A stretch of DNA of 64,000 bases from contig MPMI01000014.1 in the NCBI GenBank assembly GCA_002238415.1, forward strand, positions 1-64,000, read 5' to 3'. This DNA comes from Desulfurellaceae bacterium bin18. GTDB lineage: Bacteria; Desulfobacterota; Binatia; Bin18. Both the position numbers and the translations under genes were made by a program. Numbering within the stretch: position 1 is the stretch's first letter; every line of letters starts with the position of its first letter. The notes under the pieces were generated by a model. That model did not search any database and had not been told where the DNA came from. It saw only the letters and a program-made list of their open reading frames with translations. Positions 17,034 through 26,015 of the stretch are shown here, one piece after another.

Positions 17034-17492
17034 TTACGCGGCGCCCTGCCGGATGGCGATGGCCTCGCGCAGACCGTCCAGCAGCCCTTCCAGATGAGCC
17101 ATACGCTCGCGCAGTTCGGCGATTTGCTGCTCCAGGGCGGTGAACCGTTCGCTGAATTCCTGACGCTGGGCGACGATTTCCCGGCGGAGTTCCGCCAGTT
17201 CGGCACTGAATTCCTGACGCTGGGCGACGATTTCCCGGCGGAGTTCCGCCAGTTCGGCACTGAATTCCTGACGCTGGGCGACGATTTCCCGGCGGAGTTC
17301 TGCCAGTTCGGCACTGAATTCCTGACGCTGGGCGGTCAGCTCCCGGCGGAGTTCGGTCTGTTCGGTATTGAAATCCCGACGCTGGGCGGCGAGTTCGGCG
17401 CGGATGGCTCGTTGCCCGCTCAGAATCAACCCGGCCAGGGTCGCTCCGACCGCAAGGACGGCTATCAGGACGCTGATCAATTCAACACTCAT
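17034..17492 (-). CDS. Membrane-anchored coiled-coil protein, repeat-expanded copy
   Basis: A 152-residue protein with one N-terminal hydrophobic helix (residues 4-24, LISVLIAVLAVGATLAGLIL) followed by an uninterrupted Glu/Arg/Gln-rich coiled coil to the end. The middle contains tandem 18-residue units of the form ELRREIVAQRQEFSAELA. It is a paralogue of the protein at 17786-18028, which has the same ends but lacks the repeat block. Flanking DNA is also duplicated, so the pair arose by tandem duplication. It may be a small structural or scaffolding membrane protein. I do not recognise a named family. Confidence 0.75.
   Translation of the reverse strand: MSVELISVLIAVLAVGATLAGLILSGQRAIRAELAAQRRDFNTEQTELRRELTAQRQEFSAELAELRREIVAQRQEFSAELAELRREIVAQRQEFSAELAELRREIVAQRQEFSERFTALEQQIAELRERMAHLEGLLDGLREAIAIRQGAA
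17152..17356. repeat. 54-bp tandem repeats inside a coiled-coil gene
   Basis: Units beginning CTGAATTCCTGACGCTGGG start at 17152, 17206, 17260 and 17314, exactly 54 bp apart and nearly identical; the last is partial. Each encodes 18 residues. 54 bp is a multiple of three, so copy number can change without breaking the frame. Confidence 0.9.
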
Positions 17493-17550
17493 GGTGATTC
17501 ACCATAGCCACCAGCGAGGAGGAGGGCAAGAAGTGGCTTTGAGGGGAGGG

Positions 17551-17675
17551 AGCCCCAGCCCTCTCCCAGAGGGAGAGGGAGGGAAAATAGTCCCGTAGGT
17601 CGGGTTAGCCGTAGGCGTAACCCGACACCCCGCGCCTGACCCTGTCGGATTACGCTCCGCTAATCCGACCTACCG
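17551..17675. repeat. Intergenic palindromic repeats, including an inverted 31-bp pair
   Basis: Positions 17553-17583 hold the CCCTCTCCCAGAGGGAGAGGG palindrome. Positions 17595-17627 (GTAGGTCGGGTTAGC start) and 17643-17673 (ending CTAATCCGACCTAC) are inverted copies of one another. The remaining part of the 17493-17785 gap is the duplicated flank of the coiled-coil gene. No gene is seen. Confidence 0.75.
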
Positions 17676-17785
17676 ACTCCTATCCCTTGAGCCGGTGGGG
17701 TGGCTGGGGTAAGACCGATGAAAGTTTGAGTAGGCAGACATTTATGACGTGTCGGAAATTTGAAAGCGGCCCGGCAGAGATGCCG

Positions 17786-18028
17786 TTACGCGGCTCCCTG
17801 CCGGATGGCAATAGCCTCGCGCAGGCCGTCCAGCAGCCCTTCGAGGTGGGCCATGCGCTCGCGCAGTTCGGCGATTTGCTGCTCCAGGGCGGTGAACCGC
17901 TCGCTGAATTCCTGACGCTGGGTTGCGAGTTCGACGCGGATGGCTCGTTGCCCGCTCAGAATTAAACCAGCCAAGGTCGCTCCGACCGCGACGACAGCTA
18001 TCAGAACGCTGATCAATTCAACACTCAT
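17786..18028 (-). CDS. Membrane-anchored coiled-coil protein, short copy
   Basis: An 80-residue paralogue of the 17034-17492 protein. It shares the start MSVELISVLIAV, the hydrophobic helix, SGQRAIR, and the last 40 residues (ERFTALEQQIAELRERMAHL). The tandem 18-residue units between them are missing: one QRQEFS unit remains. This may be the ancestral or a contracted form. Both upstream (GGAGGAGGGCAAGAAGTGG) and downstream flanks match those of the longer copy. Function unknown. Confidence 0.7.
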   Translation of the reverse strand: MSVELISVLIAVVAVGATLAGLILSGQRAIRVELATQRQEFSERFTALEQQIAELRERMAHLEGLLDGLREAIAIRQGAA

Positions 18029-18091
18029 GGTGACTCACCATACCCACCAAAGGGGAGGAGGGCAAGAAGTGGCTTTGAGGGTAGGGAAGAA

Positions 18092-18132
18092 ATCCCTCAC
18101 CCCAGCCCTCTCCCAGAGGGAGAGGGAGGGAA
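18092..18132. repeat. Palindromic intergenic repeat
   Basis: A second copy of the CCCTCTCCCAGAGGGAGAGGG element seen at 17553-17583, again following GGCAAGAAGTGGCTTTGAGG. It lies between the short coiled-coil gene and the GST gene. Confidence 0.7.
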
Positions 18133-18144
18133 ATGGGTGAACGC

Positions 18145-18774
18145 TTACGCCTTGGCGCTCGGTCGTGAGGAAACGTCCGCGTGCCAGCGTTTGGTGTTGG
18201 TGTTGGTCTCGGGAATGCCCATCTTGGCGAAACTGGCGAAATCGACCACGCACAGCGCGGTGATATCGGCAACGGTGTACCGCTCCCCGGCAATATAGGT
18301 GCTCTGGCCGAGGCGTTGTTCCAGCCGCTCATAAAAGCGCTCGACGCCGGCCTTCCCCCGGGCGGCCAGTTCGGGAATGGCCTGGACATTCTCCAGACCG
18401 GGCAAGCCCCGGTTCTTGAAGGGGTCGAACGAGTTGCGAAACATCTCGCCCGTAGGATTGAGGCCGTCGAATTCCATGTGGCGTTGCCACGACTCGATTT
18501 GGGCCTTCTCCAAGGCGTCCCTGCCCATGAGGTTGGGCTCCGGCTGCGTCTCTTCAATATAGCGACAAATCGCGATGGTCTCGTCGATGCGGTTCCCGTC
18601 GTCGAGTTCAAGCGTGGGCAGCAGGCCGCGCGGATTCACCTCCAGGTATTCCGGCTTGAGGTTTTCTCCTTCGATAATACTGACCTCGGTCTTGGGAATA
18701 TCGACCCCTTTTTCTGCCAGAAAGACACGCACCCGACGCGGGTTGGGGGCCATTTGGCAATCGTAGAGTTTCAT
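18145..18774 (-). CDS. Glutathione S-transferase family protein
   Basis: A 209-residue two-domain GST. The N-terminal thioredoxin-fold domain has KLYDCQMAPNPRRVRVFLAEKG, with the family's NPRRVR loop, then VNPRGLLPTLELDDG and DETIAICRYIEE, where the Ser/Asp-type glutathione-binding segment sits. The helical C-terminal domain contains GERYTVADITALCVVDFA, the conserved N-capping box. It conjugates or reduces electrophiles with glutathione in the cytoplasm, or uses an analogous thiol. ATG 18774 follows AAAGGAGAA. A short direct repeat (TTGGTGTGAAGAC, twice) lies in its leader at about 18790-18825. Confidence 0.88.
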   Translation of the reverse strand: MKLYDCQMAPNPRRVRVFLAEKGVDIPKTEVSIIEGENLKPEYLEVNPRGLLPTLELDDGNRIDETIAICRYIEETQPEPNLMGRDALEKAQIESWQRHMEFDGLNPTGEMFRNSFDPFKNRGLPGLENVQAIPELAARGKAGVERFYERLEQRLGQSTYIAGERYTVADITALCVVDFASFAKMGIPETNTNTKRWHADVSSRPSAKA

Positions 18775-18954
18775 ACGGTTCTCCTTTCTTTGGTGTGAAG
18801 ACTGGCCTTGGTGTGAAGACAGGAGAGAACAATAGCCATCCCAAACGAGGATGCAAGCCCGGCAGGGCCGGACGCGACACCAGGTAGTCCTTTAGACGGG
18901 CGCGCTGACGGGCTATGCTGGGGGCGGATCATGGATAGTGCAAGGGGAAAGTGT

Positions 18955-20268
18955 ATGCGGAGCAAGCTCGGGTGCTTACTGCTGAGTCTCACTGTTCTGG
19001 TGTTTGGGGCAGTGCCGTCAGGCCGGGCGGACGTCAGGCCGGGTGACACCATTACCGCGGCCAATATGGATCAGGCCGCCGAACTGCTCACACCGTCCAC
19101 ACGCTGGATGTTGGAGCAGGGCATGGCGATGGGGATCGGAGAGCCACGTCCCTACACCTGGCCCCGAGCGTATCAGGACGCAACGGAACGCTACGCGGGA
19201 CAGGTTGTCATCTCTGCCGACGGACGGGAGATCGCGAACTATATTGCCGGAGCGCCGTTTCCCGTCATCGCCGCCCAGGACCACTTGGCGGGATACAAGA
19301 TCATGTGGAATCATGCCCAGCCGCCCTATAGCATCGACAATATCGGGGCGAGCTATGTCGCCCATCTCGTCAACAGCCAGGGCAATGTGGACCAGTCATT
19401 CGATAATTCGTGGCGTCGGGTGATGTGGACGGGGCGCTTGTACACGGACCCGAAGCCCATCATCCCGCATAATCCTGCGGTGCGGCATAGTCATATGTGG
19501 GGGCCGTTGGTGTTGCCTAATCGCTATAAGGGGCTGGCCGTGCTCGAGTTTCGCTACATCCCGGCGAGTGCGGCGGACGATACCTATGTCTACTCGCCAC
19601 AACTCCGTCGGGTGCGGCGGATCAGTGTGGCGGACCGCAGCGCCAGTATTTGGGGCTCGGATTATGATCTCGACTCGTTTTATGGTTTTAATGCGAAAAT
19701 CGGCAGCTGGGATTTCCGACTCCTGGCGGAAAAAGATATTCTCGGGGTGCTGCACAGCGGCCGCTATGGGGACCCCGCCCAATGGTGCGGCCAACGGGAT
19801 ACAGGCCAGGGCCTCCGGGCAGCGCTGCCGTGTGTGACCTGGGAAAAACGGCGGGTGTGGGTCGTGGAGGCCAGGCCGCTCAACTCCCCCAGAAAGTACG
19901 CCTATTCAAAGCGGGTGCTCTACGTTGACCAGGAGACCTTCGGTGTCGGAATCGCCGAGATGTACGATACGAATGGGGAACTGCAAAAGGGGCTCGTCCA
20001 CTGTGCCTTTGTGACAAAAAAACCGCATGCCGGCTACCCGTCCAACCCGCTTTCCGGGGCGCGCTATAACTACCAGGAAGAACAACTGTTTGTCCCGAAC
20101 TTCGTGATGGTTGATTTTCAGAAGATGCTGGCCACGGTCGGTGAAATCCCCTCGACCGAACAACCCCCGTCAGAATGGGAAGGAGAGCCCTATTTCAACG
20201 AAGCCGGAGTCAGAGGAGCGGACCCGGATTCGCATACGACCAACGCTCTGATAGAAATGGGGCGCTAG
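18955..20268 (+). CDS. DUF1329 exported protein
   Basis: A 437-residue protein of the DUF1329 family, thought to have a LolA/LppX-like lipid-binding fold and often found near genes for hydrophobic-substrate metabolism. A signal peptide is clear: MRSKLGCLLLSLTVLVFGAV up to about SGRA. The mature part contains ARP-rich beta segments, the FRYIPASAADDTYVYSPQLRRVRRI stretch (typical family centre, residues about 205-230) and DLDSFYGFNAKI. I placed the start at ATG 18955 behind AAGGGG because it puts the signal at the N-terminus; ATG 18931 is in frame. It is convergent with the MFS gene. Confidence 0.85.
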   Translation: MRSKLGCLLLSLTVLVFGAVPSGRADVRPGDTITAANMDQAAELLTPSTRWMLEQGMAMGIGEPRPYTWPRAYQDATERYAGQVVISADGREIANYIAGAPFPVIAAQDHLAGYKIMWNHAQPPYSIDNIGASYVAHLVNSQGNVDQSFDNSWRRVMWTGRLYTDPKPIIPHNPAVRHSHMWGPLVLPNRYKGLAVLEFRYIPASAADDTYVYSPQLRRVRRISVADRSASIWGSDYDLDSFYGFNAKIGSWDFRLLAEKDILGVLHSGRYGDPAQWCGQRDTGQGLRAALPCVTWEKRRVWVVEARPLNSPRKYAYSKRVLYVDQETFGVGIAEMYDTNGELQKGLVHCAFVTKKPHAGYPSNPLSGARYNYQEEQLFVPNFVMVDFQKMLATVGEIPSTEQPPSEWEGEPYFNEAGVRGADPDSHTTNALIEMGR

Positions 20269-20290
20269 AGAACTCTGTCGGGTTGCCTTC

Positions 20291-21577
20291 CTACTGGACC
20301 TGCCTGATTGAGGTCCGTAGAAAAACGAACCCGACCACGACAACCATGGCGCTACTCATAACGATACAGGTCGTCAGGGGACCGATAGCGTCGACCAGGA
20401 CACCGGATAAAGGAGCGCCGAGTATGCCGGCGGCTCCCATAAAACCGATGGTATAGACCGACAGCACGCGCGCGCGATTGGCGACGCTGGCCTGCTCCTG
20501 ATATACGGTCCGGCCGGCGTTGATGAAGAGGGCCGCACTGACTCCCCAGGCGCACACGGTCAGCATGGTGCCCCAAAAGGGCAAGCCGAACGAAACCATG
20601 AAGAGGCAGCCCGCGCCGAAGAGGATGGACACGATCTGGGCTTCGCCCTTATGCCGAATCCCGCCCGCCCAGAGCATGCCCAGGGAGCCAAGAATTGTTC
20701 CCAGCGGAAAGGCCATATTGAGGTAGGCCAGTTGGTCCACCCCGCCGTGGTAAAAGTCGCGGACTAAAAGGGGCAGGACCACCAGGAAGGGGCCAATAAA
20801 GAAAACGCCGACTGCGACCGCGAGCAGCAGTGTGGCCGAGAGGGCCGGAGACTGTCGGACCTCTCGCACCCCTTCAATCACGTCCGAGAGATGCAGACTG
20901 CCCTGGGACCGGCGTTTCTTCGGGCTGGACAGCTTCCGTAACGGAAGAATACCGGCCAGCAGCACGAGACTGTGCAGGCCCAGGGCCGGAACCGTCCCGA
21001 CCCAGCGTGACGTCCCTGCCAGCAGAGAGCCAAGTATTTGCATGCTCCACTGTGTCATGGTCATCCCGGTCACCGAGCGCAACATATTGGCGCCCGCGAC
21101 CTGAGAGAGTTGCGCGTCGCGGGTGGGCATGACAAACGCCTGGACCGTGCCCATGCCAATGGCGTAGGCGATGAGGAGGGGAATGGACAACCAGTCGTTG
21201 GCAACGGCCAGGAAGAGGCCGGCGGAAATACCGCCCGCAACCAGGTGCAGGAGCATCAGCAGACGCCGTTGGTCATAGCGGTCGGCAATGGTTCCGCCGG
21301 GCAGAGCCAAAAGCACGGCCGGAATCATCATCGCGCTCTGGGTGATCCCGACCCATTCCGCCTCGGCATTCAGAACGCCGACCACCAACCAGGAAAACAG
21401 AACGTTTTGCATCCCAATGGCCATGAACCAGCTACCGGTTCCGGCCAGAAACCAGAAATAGGGTGTTGGCAGATGGACCGGTGAGCGCGGTTGATCGGAA
21501 GACGGGGGAAGACCCCGAGAGGCGTCAGGAGGAACCGCAGGGGAGGGTGCTGTGTTTGGCGAGGAGGCGTGCGACAA
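20291..21577 (-). CDS. MFS transporter
   Basis: A major facilitator superfamily permease with about twelve hydrophobic helices. The family loop between helices 2 and 3 reads GGTIADRYDQRRLL. The half-point loop is basic (LRKLSSPKKRRSQG). It resembles the enterobactin-exporter-like EntS group, so an exporter of a small hydrophobic molecule is likely. The frame is open to 21721, but that extension encodes translated 16-bp repeats. I prefer the TTG at 21577, which follows AAGGAC. It is divergent from the sorbosone-dehydrogenase-like gene. Confidence 0.8.
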   Translation of the reverse strand: MSHASSPNTAPSPAVPPDASRGLPPSSDQPRSPVHLPTPYFWFLAGTGSWFMAIGMQNVLFSWLVVGVLNAEAEWVGITQSAMMIPAVLLALPGGTIADRYDQRRLLMLLHLVAGGISAGLFLAVANDWLSIPLLIAYAIGMGTVQAFVMPTRDAQLSQVAGANMLRSVTGMTMTQWSMQILGSLLAGTSRWVGTVPALGLHSLVLLAGILPLRKLSSPKKRRSQGSLHLSDVIEGVREVRQSPALSATLLLAVAVGVFFIGPFLVVLPLLVRDFYHGGVDQLAYLNMAFPLGTILGSLGMLWAGGIRHKGEAQIVSILFGAGCLFMVSFGLPFWGTMLTVCAWGVSAALFINAGRTVYQEQASVANRARVLSVYTIGFMGAAGILGAPLSGVLVDAIGPLTTCIVMSSAMVVVVGFVFLRTSIRQVQ

Positions 21578-21608
21578 TATGAGCGTCCTTGATGGTTTGA
21601 GCAAGGTC

Positions 21609-21650
21609 GTTGTAGAAAAAGATAGTTGTAGAAAAAGATAGTTGTAGAAA
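21609..21650. repeat. 16-bp tandem repeat
   Basis: Two complete units of GTTGTAGAAAAAGATA (21609-21624, 21625-21640) and a partial third. It lies in the gap between the divergent MFS and beta-propeller genes, upstream of the preferred MFS start. Confidence 0.85.
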
Positions 21651-21765
21651 GATGAGCGACGGCAGCATAGCGGACCAGGGTCGCTCAAGCGAGGGGGAAG
21701 CGCCCTGTCTTTATTGAACACCAGGGCGGACAGCCCTCGGTATGTGTGCAGGCGGGAGTCTGAAG

Positions 21766-22878
21766 ATGGTTTTCGGACGGGTGTGTATCCTGATTGGTCT
21801 CTTGATCGCAGTTGGAGCCAGCCTTGCCCAGGCTCAGCCTTCTCCGCTGGCTCGGATTTCTCTCCCCCCCGGCTTTCAGATCGCCGTGTACGCGCCCCGC
21901 GTCCCCAATGCGCGTGCGCTTGCCCTGGGAGCTCAGGGGACGGTTTTTGTCGGCACCCAGCGCGCGGGAAAAGTCTATGCTGTGGTCGATCGTAACCAGG
22001 ACCAGCAGGCCGATGAGGTGCATACGCTTGCCGAGAGCTTATTCATGCCGAGTGGCGTGGCCTTTCGTGACGGTGCGCTATATGTGGCCGAGGTCAACCG
22101 CATTCTCCGTTTTGATGCTATTGAGTCGCGGCTCAGTAACCCGCCCCCGCCGGTTGTGGTGAACGATACGCTTCCGCGTGACAGATGGCACGGCTGGAAG
22201 TTTATTGGGTTCGGACCCGATAATTTATTATACGTCCCCGTTGGTGCCCCGTGTAATGTGTGTACCAAGAGCGACTCCCGCTATGCCTCGATTCTGCGTA
22301 TGAAGCCGGACGGCAGCGGGCTGGAAAACTTTGCCCGCGGCGTGCGTAACACCGTCGGGTTTGACTGGCATCCTGAAACCCGGGAACTCTGGTTCACGGA
22401 CAACGGGCGGGACTGGCTGGGCGACGATTCCCCGCCGTGTGAACTCAATCATGCCCCGCAGCCCGGTTTGCACTTTGGATTCCCGTACTGCCACGGTAGC
22501 AGCATCCCCGACCCGGACTTTGGGTCGGAGCGGCCCTGTAGTGCATTGACCCCCCCCGCGCAGGAACTCGGACCCCATGTCGCGCCCCTGGGTATGCGCT
22601 TTTATACGGGCTCGATGTTCCCGACTGCCTACCGGAATCAGATTTTTATTGCCGAGCACGGCTCGTGGAACCGCAGCACCCCGATCGGCTATCGGCTGAT
22701 GCTGGTCCGCCTGGAGAACAATACCGCAACGAGCTACGAAGTCTTTGCCGAAGGCTGGCTCCAGAAAGACGGAGCCTGGGGGCGGCCCGTTGATGTCCTG
22801 GTGATGCCGGATGGGGCGCTGCTGGTATCCGACGACCGCGCCGGGATGATTTATCGGATCAGCTATCAGGGCGAGTAG
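21766..22878 (+). CDS. Exported glucose/sorbosone dehydrogenase-like beta-propeller
   Basis: A 370-residue protein with a signal peptide (VFGRVCILIGLLIAVGASLAQA) and the six-bladed propeller of PQQ-dependent L-sorbosone/aldose dehydrogenases. Visible blades include LPPGFQIAVYA, ALGAQGTVFVGT, WHGWKFIGFGPDNLLYV, GVRNTVGFDWHPETRELWFTDNGRD and FIAEHGSWNRS. The ARG-(V)-RN-x-x-G and DNGRD motifs are typical of the active-site face. Oxidation of a sugar or alcohol in the periplasm with PQQ is likely but the substrate is unknown. ATG 21766 follows GGCGGGAG; ATG 21742 is in frame. Confidence 0.82.
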   Translation: MVFGRVCILIGLLIAVGASLAQAQPSPLARISLPPGFQIAVYAPRVPNARALALGAQGTVFVGTQRAGKVYAVVDRNQDQQADEVHTLAESLFMPSGVAFRDGALYVAEVNRILRFDAIESRLSNPPPPVVVNDTLPRDRWHGWKFIGFGPDNLLYVPVGAPCNVCTKSDSRYASILRMKPDGSGLENFARGVRNTVGFDWHPETRELWFTDNGRDWLGDDSPPCELNHAPQPGLHFGFPYCHGSSIPDPDFGSERPCSALTPPAQELGPHVAPLGMRFYTGSMFPTAYRNQIFIAEHGSWNRSTPIGYRLMLVRLENNTATSYEVFAEGWLQKDGAWGRPVDVLVMPDGALLVSDDRAGMIYRISYQGE

Positions 22879-22913
22879 AGGGTCAGGTCTGCTCGAAAGG
22901 ATTGGAAGGCTGC

Positions 22914-23420
22914 ATGTCCGACGTACCGAGTGACATACAGATACGGCTGCTGACTGAGAGCGACCGTGGGGCCGCCCTGGCCGTCATTAATACTGCGGCG
23001 CGCTGGTACCAGGAATTTTTACCGACCGAGGAATACCATGATCCGGAGATGACGCTCGACGACTGGGCAAAAGAGGCGAAACGGCTCAGCTGGTATGGAG
23101 CTTTCGGCCCGGATACGCTCCTTGGCGTGATGGGCCTGGAATATGTCAAAGACGTTGCGCTCCTGCGGCACGCGTATATCCTGCCCGACTGGCAGCGGAG
23201 CGGGATTGGCTCTCTTCTACGGGTATACGTAGAGCAGCAGATTCGCGGAGTGGGGAGGATCGTGGTTGGCACTTATACCGGCAATTACAAAGCGCGGAAC
23301 GCGCTGGAAGCCGCCGGTTATACGCTCTCGGCGAGCTCGGAGGCCGTTCTCCGGGCATATTACGATATCCCCGAAGATCGCCTCCAGTCTTCTGTTACGT
23401 ATGAGAAGGAGATCGGGTGA
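22914..23420 (+). CDS. GNAT family N-acetyltransferase
   Basis: A 168-residue acetyltransferase. The GNAT core is visible as DVALLRHAYILPDWQRSGIGSLLRVYVEQQ, where QRSGIGS is the acetyl-CoA pyrophosphate loop (consensus Q/RxxGxG/A). N-KARNALEAAGY follows near the C-terminus. The acceptor is unknown. ATG 22914 follows AAGGATTGGAAGG and is preferred over the TTG at 22902. The gene follows the propeller gene by 35 bp and may be cotranscribed. Confidence 0.85.
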   Translation: MSDVPSDIQIRLLTESDRGAALAVINTAARWYQEFLPTEEYHDPEMTLDDWAKEAKRLSWYGAFGPDTLLGVMGLEYVKDVALLRHAYILPDWQRSGIGSLLRVYVEQQIRGVGRIVVGTYTGNYKARNALEAAGYTLSASSEAVLRAYYDIPEDRLQSSVTYEKEIG

Positions 23421-23458
23421 GCCGGGCTTGTGTGTGAAGTCAGAGAAGGATAAACCGC

Positions 23459-24604
23459 TCAGCCGGATGCCCTGAGCGAGTCCGCTTCGAGTGTTCGTGG
23501 ACGGCGGACTCCTTCACGTTCGAGAAGGGGAACGACGGTGGCAATAAAGTCCCGCAGCTCTTCTTCGACATGTCTGAACGTCAAGCCGACCGCATCGGCG
23601 CCGGCCGCGTGAAACTGGGCGAGTGCGTGGGCAACTTGCTCTGGGGTTCCAATCAGCTTGCCGCTGCCGACTCCGAGAATAACGCTCCGCAGCATGTCTT
23701 CGACCGAAACGCCCTGGCCCAGGGTCGAGGCGACTGTGCCCACCGTCTGACCGGTTAAGGTTTCCAGCCACTCTCGGGCGCTGTCGAACTCCGCGTGTGC
23801 AAATATCTCTTCGATTTCCGCGCGGGCGGCTTCTTCCGTGTCGCGGCATAAGACAAAGAGATAGATGATCACCTTCACCTCACGGCCCTGTTTGGCTGCC
23901 CGAGCGCGGACATCGGCCACTTCCTCGGCCAGGAGTTCCGGCGCCTGGGCTCCGGCAAAATACCAGTCGCAATACCGGGCGGCAAAATCCCGGCCAACCG
24001 GCGAACTCCCGGCATTATACAGGAGCGGCGGCCGGGCCGGTTTCGGATAGCAGGTGCCCTGGCTGATGGAGAAAAACTCGCCCGCATAATCAAACCAGTC
24101 CTCGGTCCAGAATTTCTTGAGGACCTCGACGAACTCGGTGGACTGGGCATAGCGCTTGTCGTGCTCCAGCAAAGGGATGTCAAGCATACGAAAGTCCTGC
24201 TCCGCCCAGCCACTGACGAGGTTCAGCGCCCAGCGCCCGCGGCTGATCTGGTCCAGAGTGGCCCCAATCCGGGCCACCATGCCGGGATGATAAAAGGCGG
24301 TGTGGACCGTGGAAATGAGCTGGAGATTCCGGGTGGCCATGGCCAGACCGGCGGCGGTGGTAAACGAGTCGAGCGAATAACTCCAAAAGCGCGCCGGCCC
24401 AAAGCCCGCCCCGCCCCGTTGGGCCATGAAAAAAATCTCGAGCCCGCTCTGGTCAAGGAGTTGCGCAATACGGAGGTTGTAGTCATACGTCGGCTCGGTG
24501 CGCTGCTCGGCGGACGAGACCAGGGCAAAGGCATTTTTACCAAATGAGGGCGCGCAGCCAATGGTGGGGGCGAAGACGCCGAGTTCAAGATGTCGATCAC
24601 TCAC
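23459..24604 (-). CDS. LLM class flavin-dependent oxidoreductase (monooxygenase type)
   Basis: A 381-residue luciferase-like TIM-barrel protein, probably an FMNH2-dependent monooxygenase related to the SsuD/SfnG/RutA group. LELGVFAPTIGCAP begins the barrel, LDSFTTAAGLAMATRNLQLISTVHTAFYHPG is the conserved strand region, and LNLVSGWAEQDFRML is the flavin-phosphate segment typical of that group. It would oxidise an organosulfur or heterocyclic compound with O2 and reduced flavin. The GTG at 24604 lies 7 nt after a perfect AAGGAG, so I use it instead of the more distal ATG. Confidence 0.85.
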   Translation of the reverse strand: MSDRHLELGVFAPTIGCAPSFGKNAFALVSSAEQRTEPTYDYNLRIAQLLDQSGLEIFFMAQRGGAGFGPARFWSYSLDSFTTAAGLAMATRNLQLISTVHTAFYHPGMVARIGATLDQISRGRWALNLVSGWAEQDFRMLDIPLLEHDKRYAQSTEFVEVLKKFWTEDWFDYAGEFFSISQGTCYPKPARPPLLYNAGSSPVGRDFAARYCDWYFAGAQAPELLAEEVADVRARAAKQGREVKVIIYLFVLCRDTEEAARAEIEEIFAHAEFDSAREWLETLTGQTVGTVASTLGQGVSVEDMLRSVILGVGSGKLIGTPEQVAHALAQFHAAGADAVGLTFRHVEEELRDFIATVVPLLEREGVRRPRTLEADSLRASG

Positions 24605-24649
24605 GGTTTTTCTCCTTATAGGTGTACTCGTCTGCAAGGTCTGCTGGAG

Positions 24650-25156
24650 TCAGGCCGCATCCGTCGGGCCGGATGCGGCCGGCAACGGAAACCAGCGTGG
24701 TATGGCCGCCTGATAGGCTACATAGTCCTCACCAAATCGTTTTCTCAGGGCAGGTTCCTCAATATGAAGCACGAGTGCGCGACCGGCCAGCAGTAGAAAC
24801 AGCGCATAGAGCAAGACGTGGACGGACGGAAACCAGACGATCTGGCCACACAGCATGGCAAACAGACCGACCAGCATGGGATGCTGAATATGGGCATACG
24901 GGCCGGCAACAACCATGCGCCGGGGCGGGTCGAGTGGGAACGGAGTGCCGTCGCCACGTCGAACAAGATAATACGCCGCCGAAAAGAGTAAAGCGCCTCC
25001 CCCCAGGCAGAGGAGAAAGCCGAACAGGGAAAACAGAGCCGAGAGGGGCAGCGGGGCTACGGCCTCAAGCGGCCGCAGTTTCCAGGGCAGATAGCCGACC
25101 AGGAAGCCGGGGATGACAAGCGTGTACACCGTAGCGCGAAGCCGGAGAGACAGCAT
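24650..25156 (-). CDS. Isoprenylcysteine carboxyl methyltransferase-like membrane protein
   Basis: A 168-residue integral membrane protein with about four hydrophobic helices. The C-terminal block GPYAHIQHPMLVG and EEPALRKRFGEDYVAYQAAIPRWFP is the signature of the isoprenylcysteine methyltransferase/phospholipid-methyltransferase-like family, in which SAM binds at the membrane interface. The substrate could be a lipid or prenylated small molecule. It lies about 45 bp upstream of the LLM gene on the same strand and may share its promoter. Confidence 0.75.
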   Translation of the reverse strand: MLSLRLRATVYTLVIPGFLVGYLPWKLRPLEAVAPLPLSALFSLFGFLLCLGGGALLFSAAYYLVRRGDGTPFPLDPPRRMVVAGPYAHIQHPMLVGLFAMLCGQIVWFPSVHVLLYALFLLLAGRALVLHIEEPALRKRFGEDYVAYQAAIPRWFPLPAASGPTDAA

Positions 25157-25217
25157 GAGAGGGTCTCAAGCGTGCGGGACGCGATTCGTTTCTCTCTCCC
25201 GGAGAGGGAGGGAGGTT

Positions 25218-25991
25218 CTATACTCCGCGAAAACGCGGCGCGCGTTTCTCCAGCATGGCCCGCACGCCCTCGTTGGCATCTTCGCTCTTACGCGCCTGAC
25301 GGACCAGGGTGTTGAGATCGTCGGAGTCTATATTGTCCCGGAGCGAGATCATACGCAGGATGCTCTTTTTCATGCCGGCCAGAGACAGCGGTGCGTTGGC
25401 GGCAATCGTTCGGGCCAGTGCCAGCGTGGCTGCTTCCAATTCGTCGGCAGAGACGAGTTGATGCACCATGCCGATTTCATACGCCCGCTGGGCGTTTACC
25501 GGCTGGCCGGTGAGCAGAATCTGCTTGGTAAAGGCCGGGCCGACAATCTCGACGAGTTTCTGACCTAAGCGAAACGGAACAATGAGCCCCAGCCGGGCCA
25601 GGGGCATGCCAAACCGGGCGACTTCCGAGACCACGCGCAGATCACAGTGCAGGGCGAGTTCACAGCCGCCGGCCAGGGCATCGCCCTGGACCATGGCAAT
25701 GGTCGGATGGCGGGACGTTTCGATTTTTCCGAGCAGCTCGATAATCCCGGTTTCCGCATCTTCGTCGCTCTGCTGACGGGCGTTTAACTCCCGCAAGTCC
25801 AGGCCGGCACAAAAGGCTTTACCTTCGCCGCGGACGATAATCGCGCGGACATCGGTGTTGGTCTCCAGTTCGCCAAAATAATGCTCCAGCCCCTCCAGCA
25901 CCGCCGTGTTCATGGCGTTCCGCTTTTCCGGACGGTTCAGGGTAATGGTTGCGATGCCTTCGTGGATCGAGCACAGGATTTCTTCAGCCAC
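25218..25991 (-). CDS. Enoyl-CoA hydratase/isomerase family protein
   Basis: A 257-residue crotonase-fold enzyme, expected to hydrate a 2-enoyl-CoA. Visible marks are ITLNRPEKRNAM near the N-terminus, CAGLDL and GDALAGGCELALHCDL, which contribute the oxyanion hole. The GTG at 25991 follows AAGGAGG and gives the usual short N-terminus; the ATG at 26015 would place that ribosome-binding site inside the gene. Its exact substrate is unknown. The AT-rich island begins about 100 bp further on. Confidence 0.88.
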   Translation of the reverse strand: MAEEILCSIHEGIATITLNRPEKRNAMNTAVLEGLEHYFGELETNTDVRAIIVRGEGKAFCAGLDLRELNARQQSDEDAETGIIELLGKIETSRHPTIAMVQGDALAGGCELALHCDLRVVSEVARFGMPLARLGLIVPFRLGQKLVEIVGPAFTKQILLTGQPVNAQRAYEIGMVHQLVSADELEAATLALARTIAANAPLSLAGMKKSILRMISLRDNIDSDDLNTLVRQARKSEDANEGVRAMLEKRAPRFRGV

Positions 25992-26015
25992 ACGCGCCTC
26001 CTTAAGAGCGGACAT

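Noticed and set aside
21578..21721. Extended N-terminus of the MFS protein
   Set aside because: The extension translates 16-bp tandem repeats into low-complexity sequence; the TTG at 21577 behind AAGGAC gives a normal transporter N-terminus.
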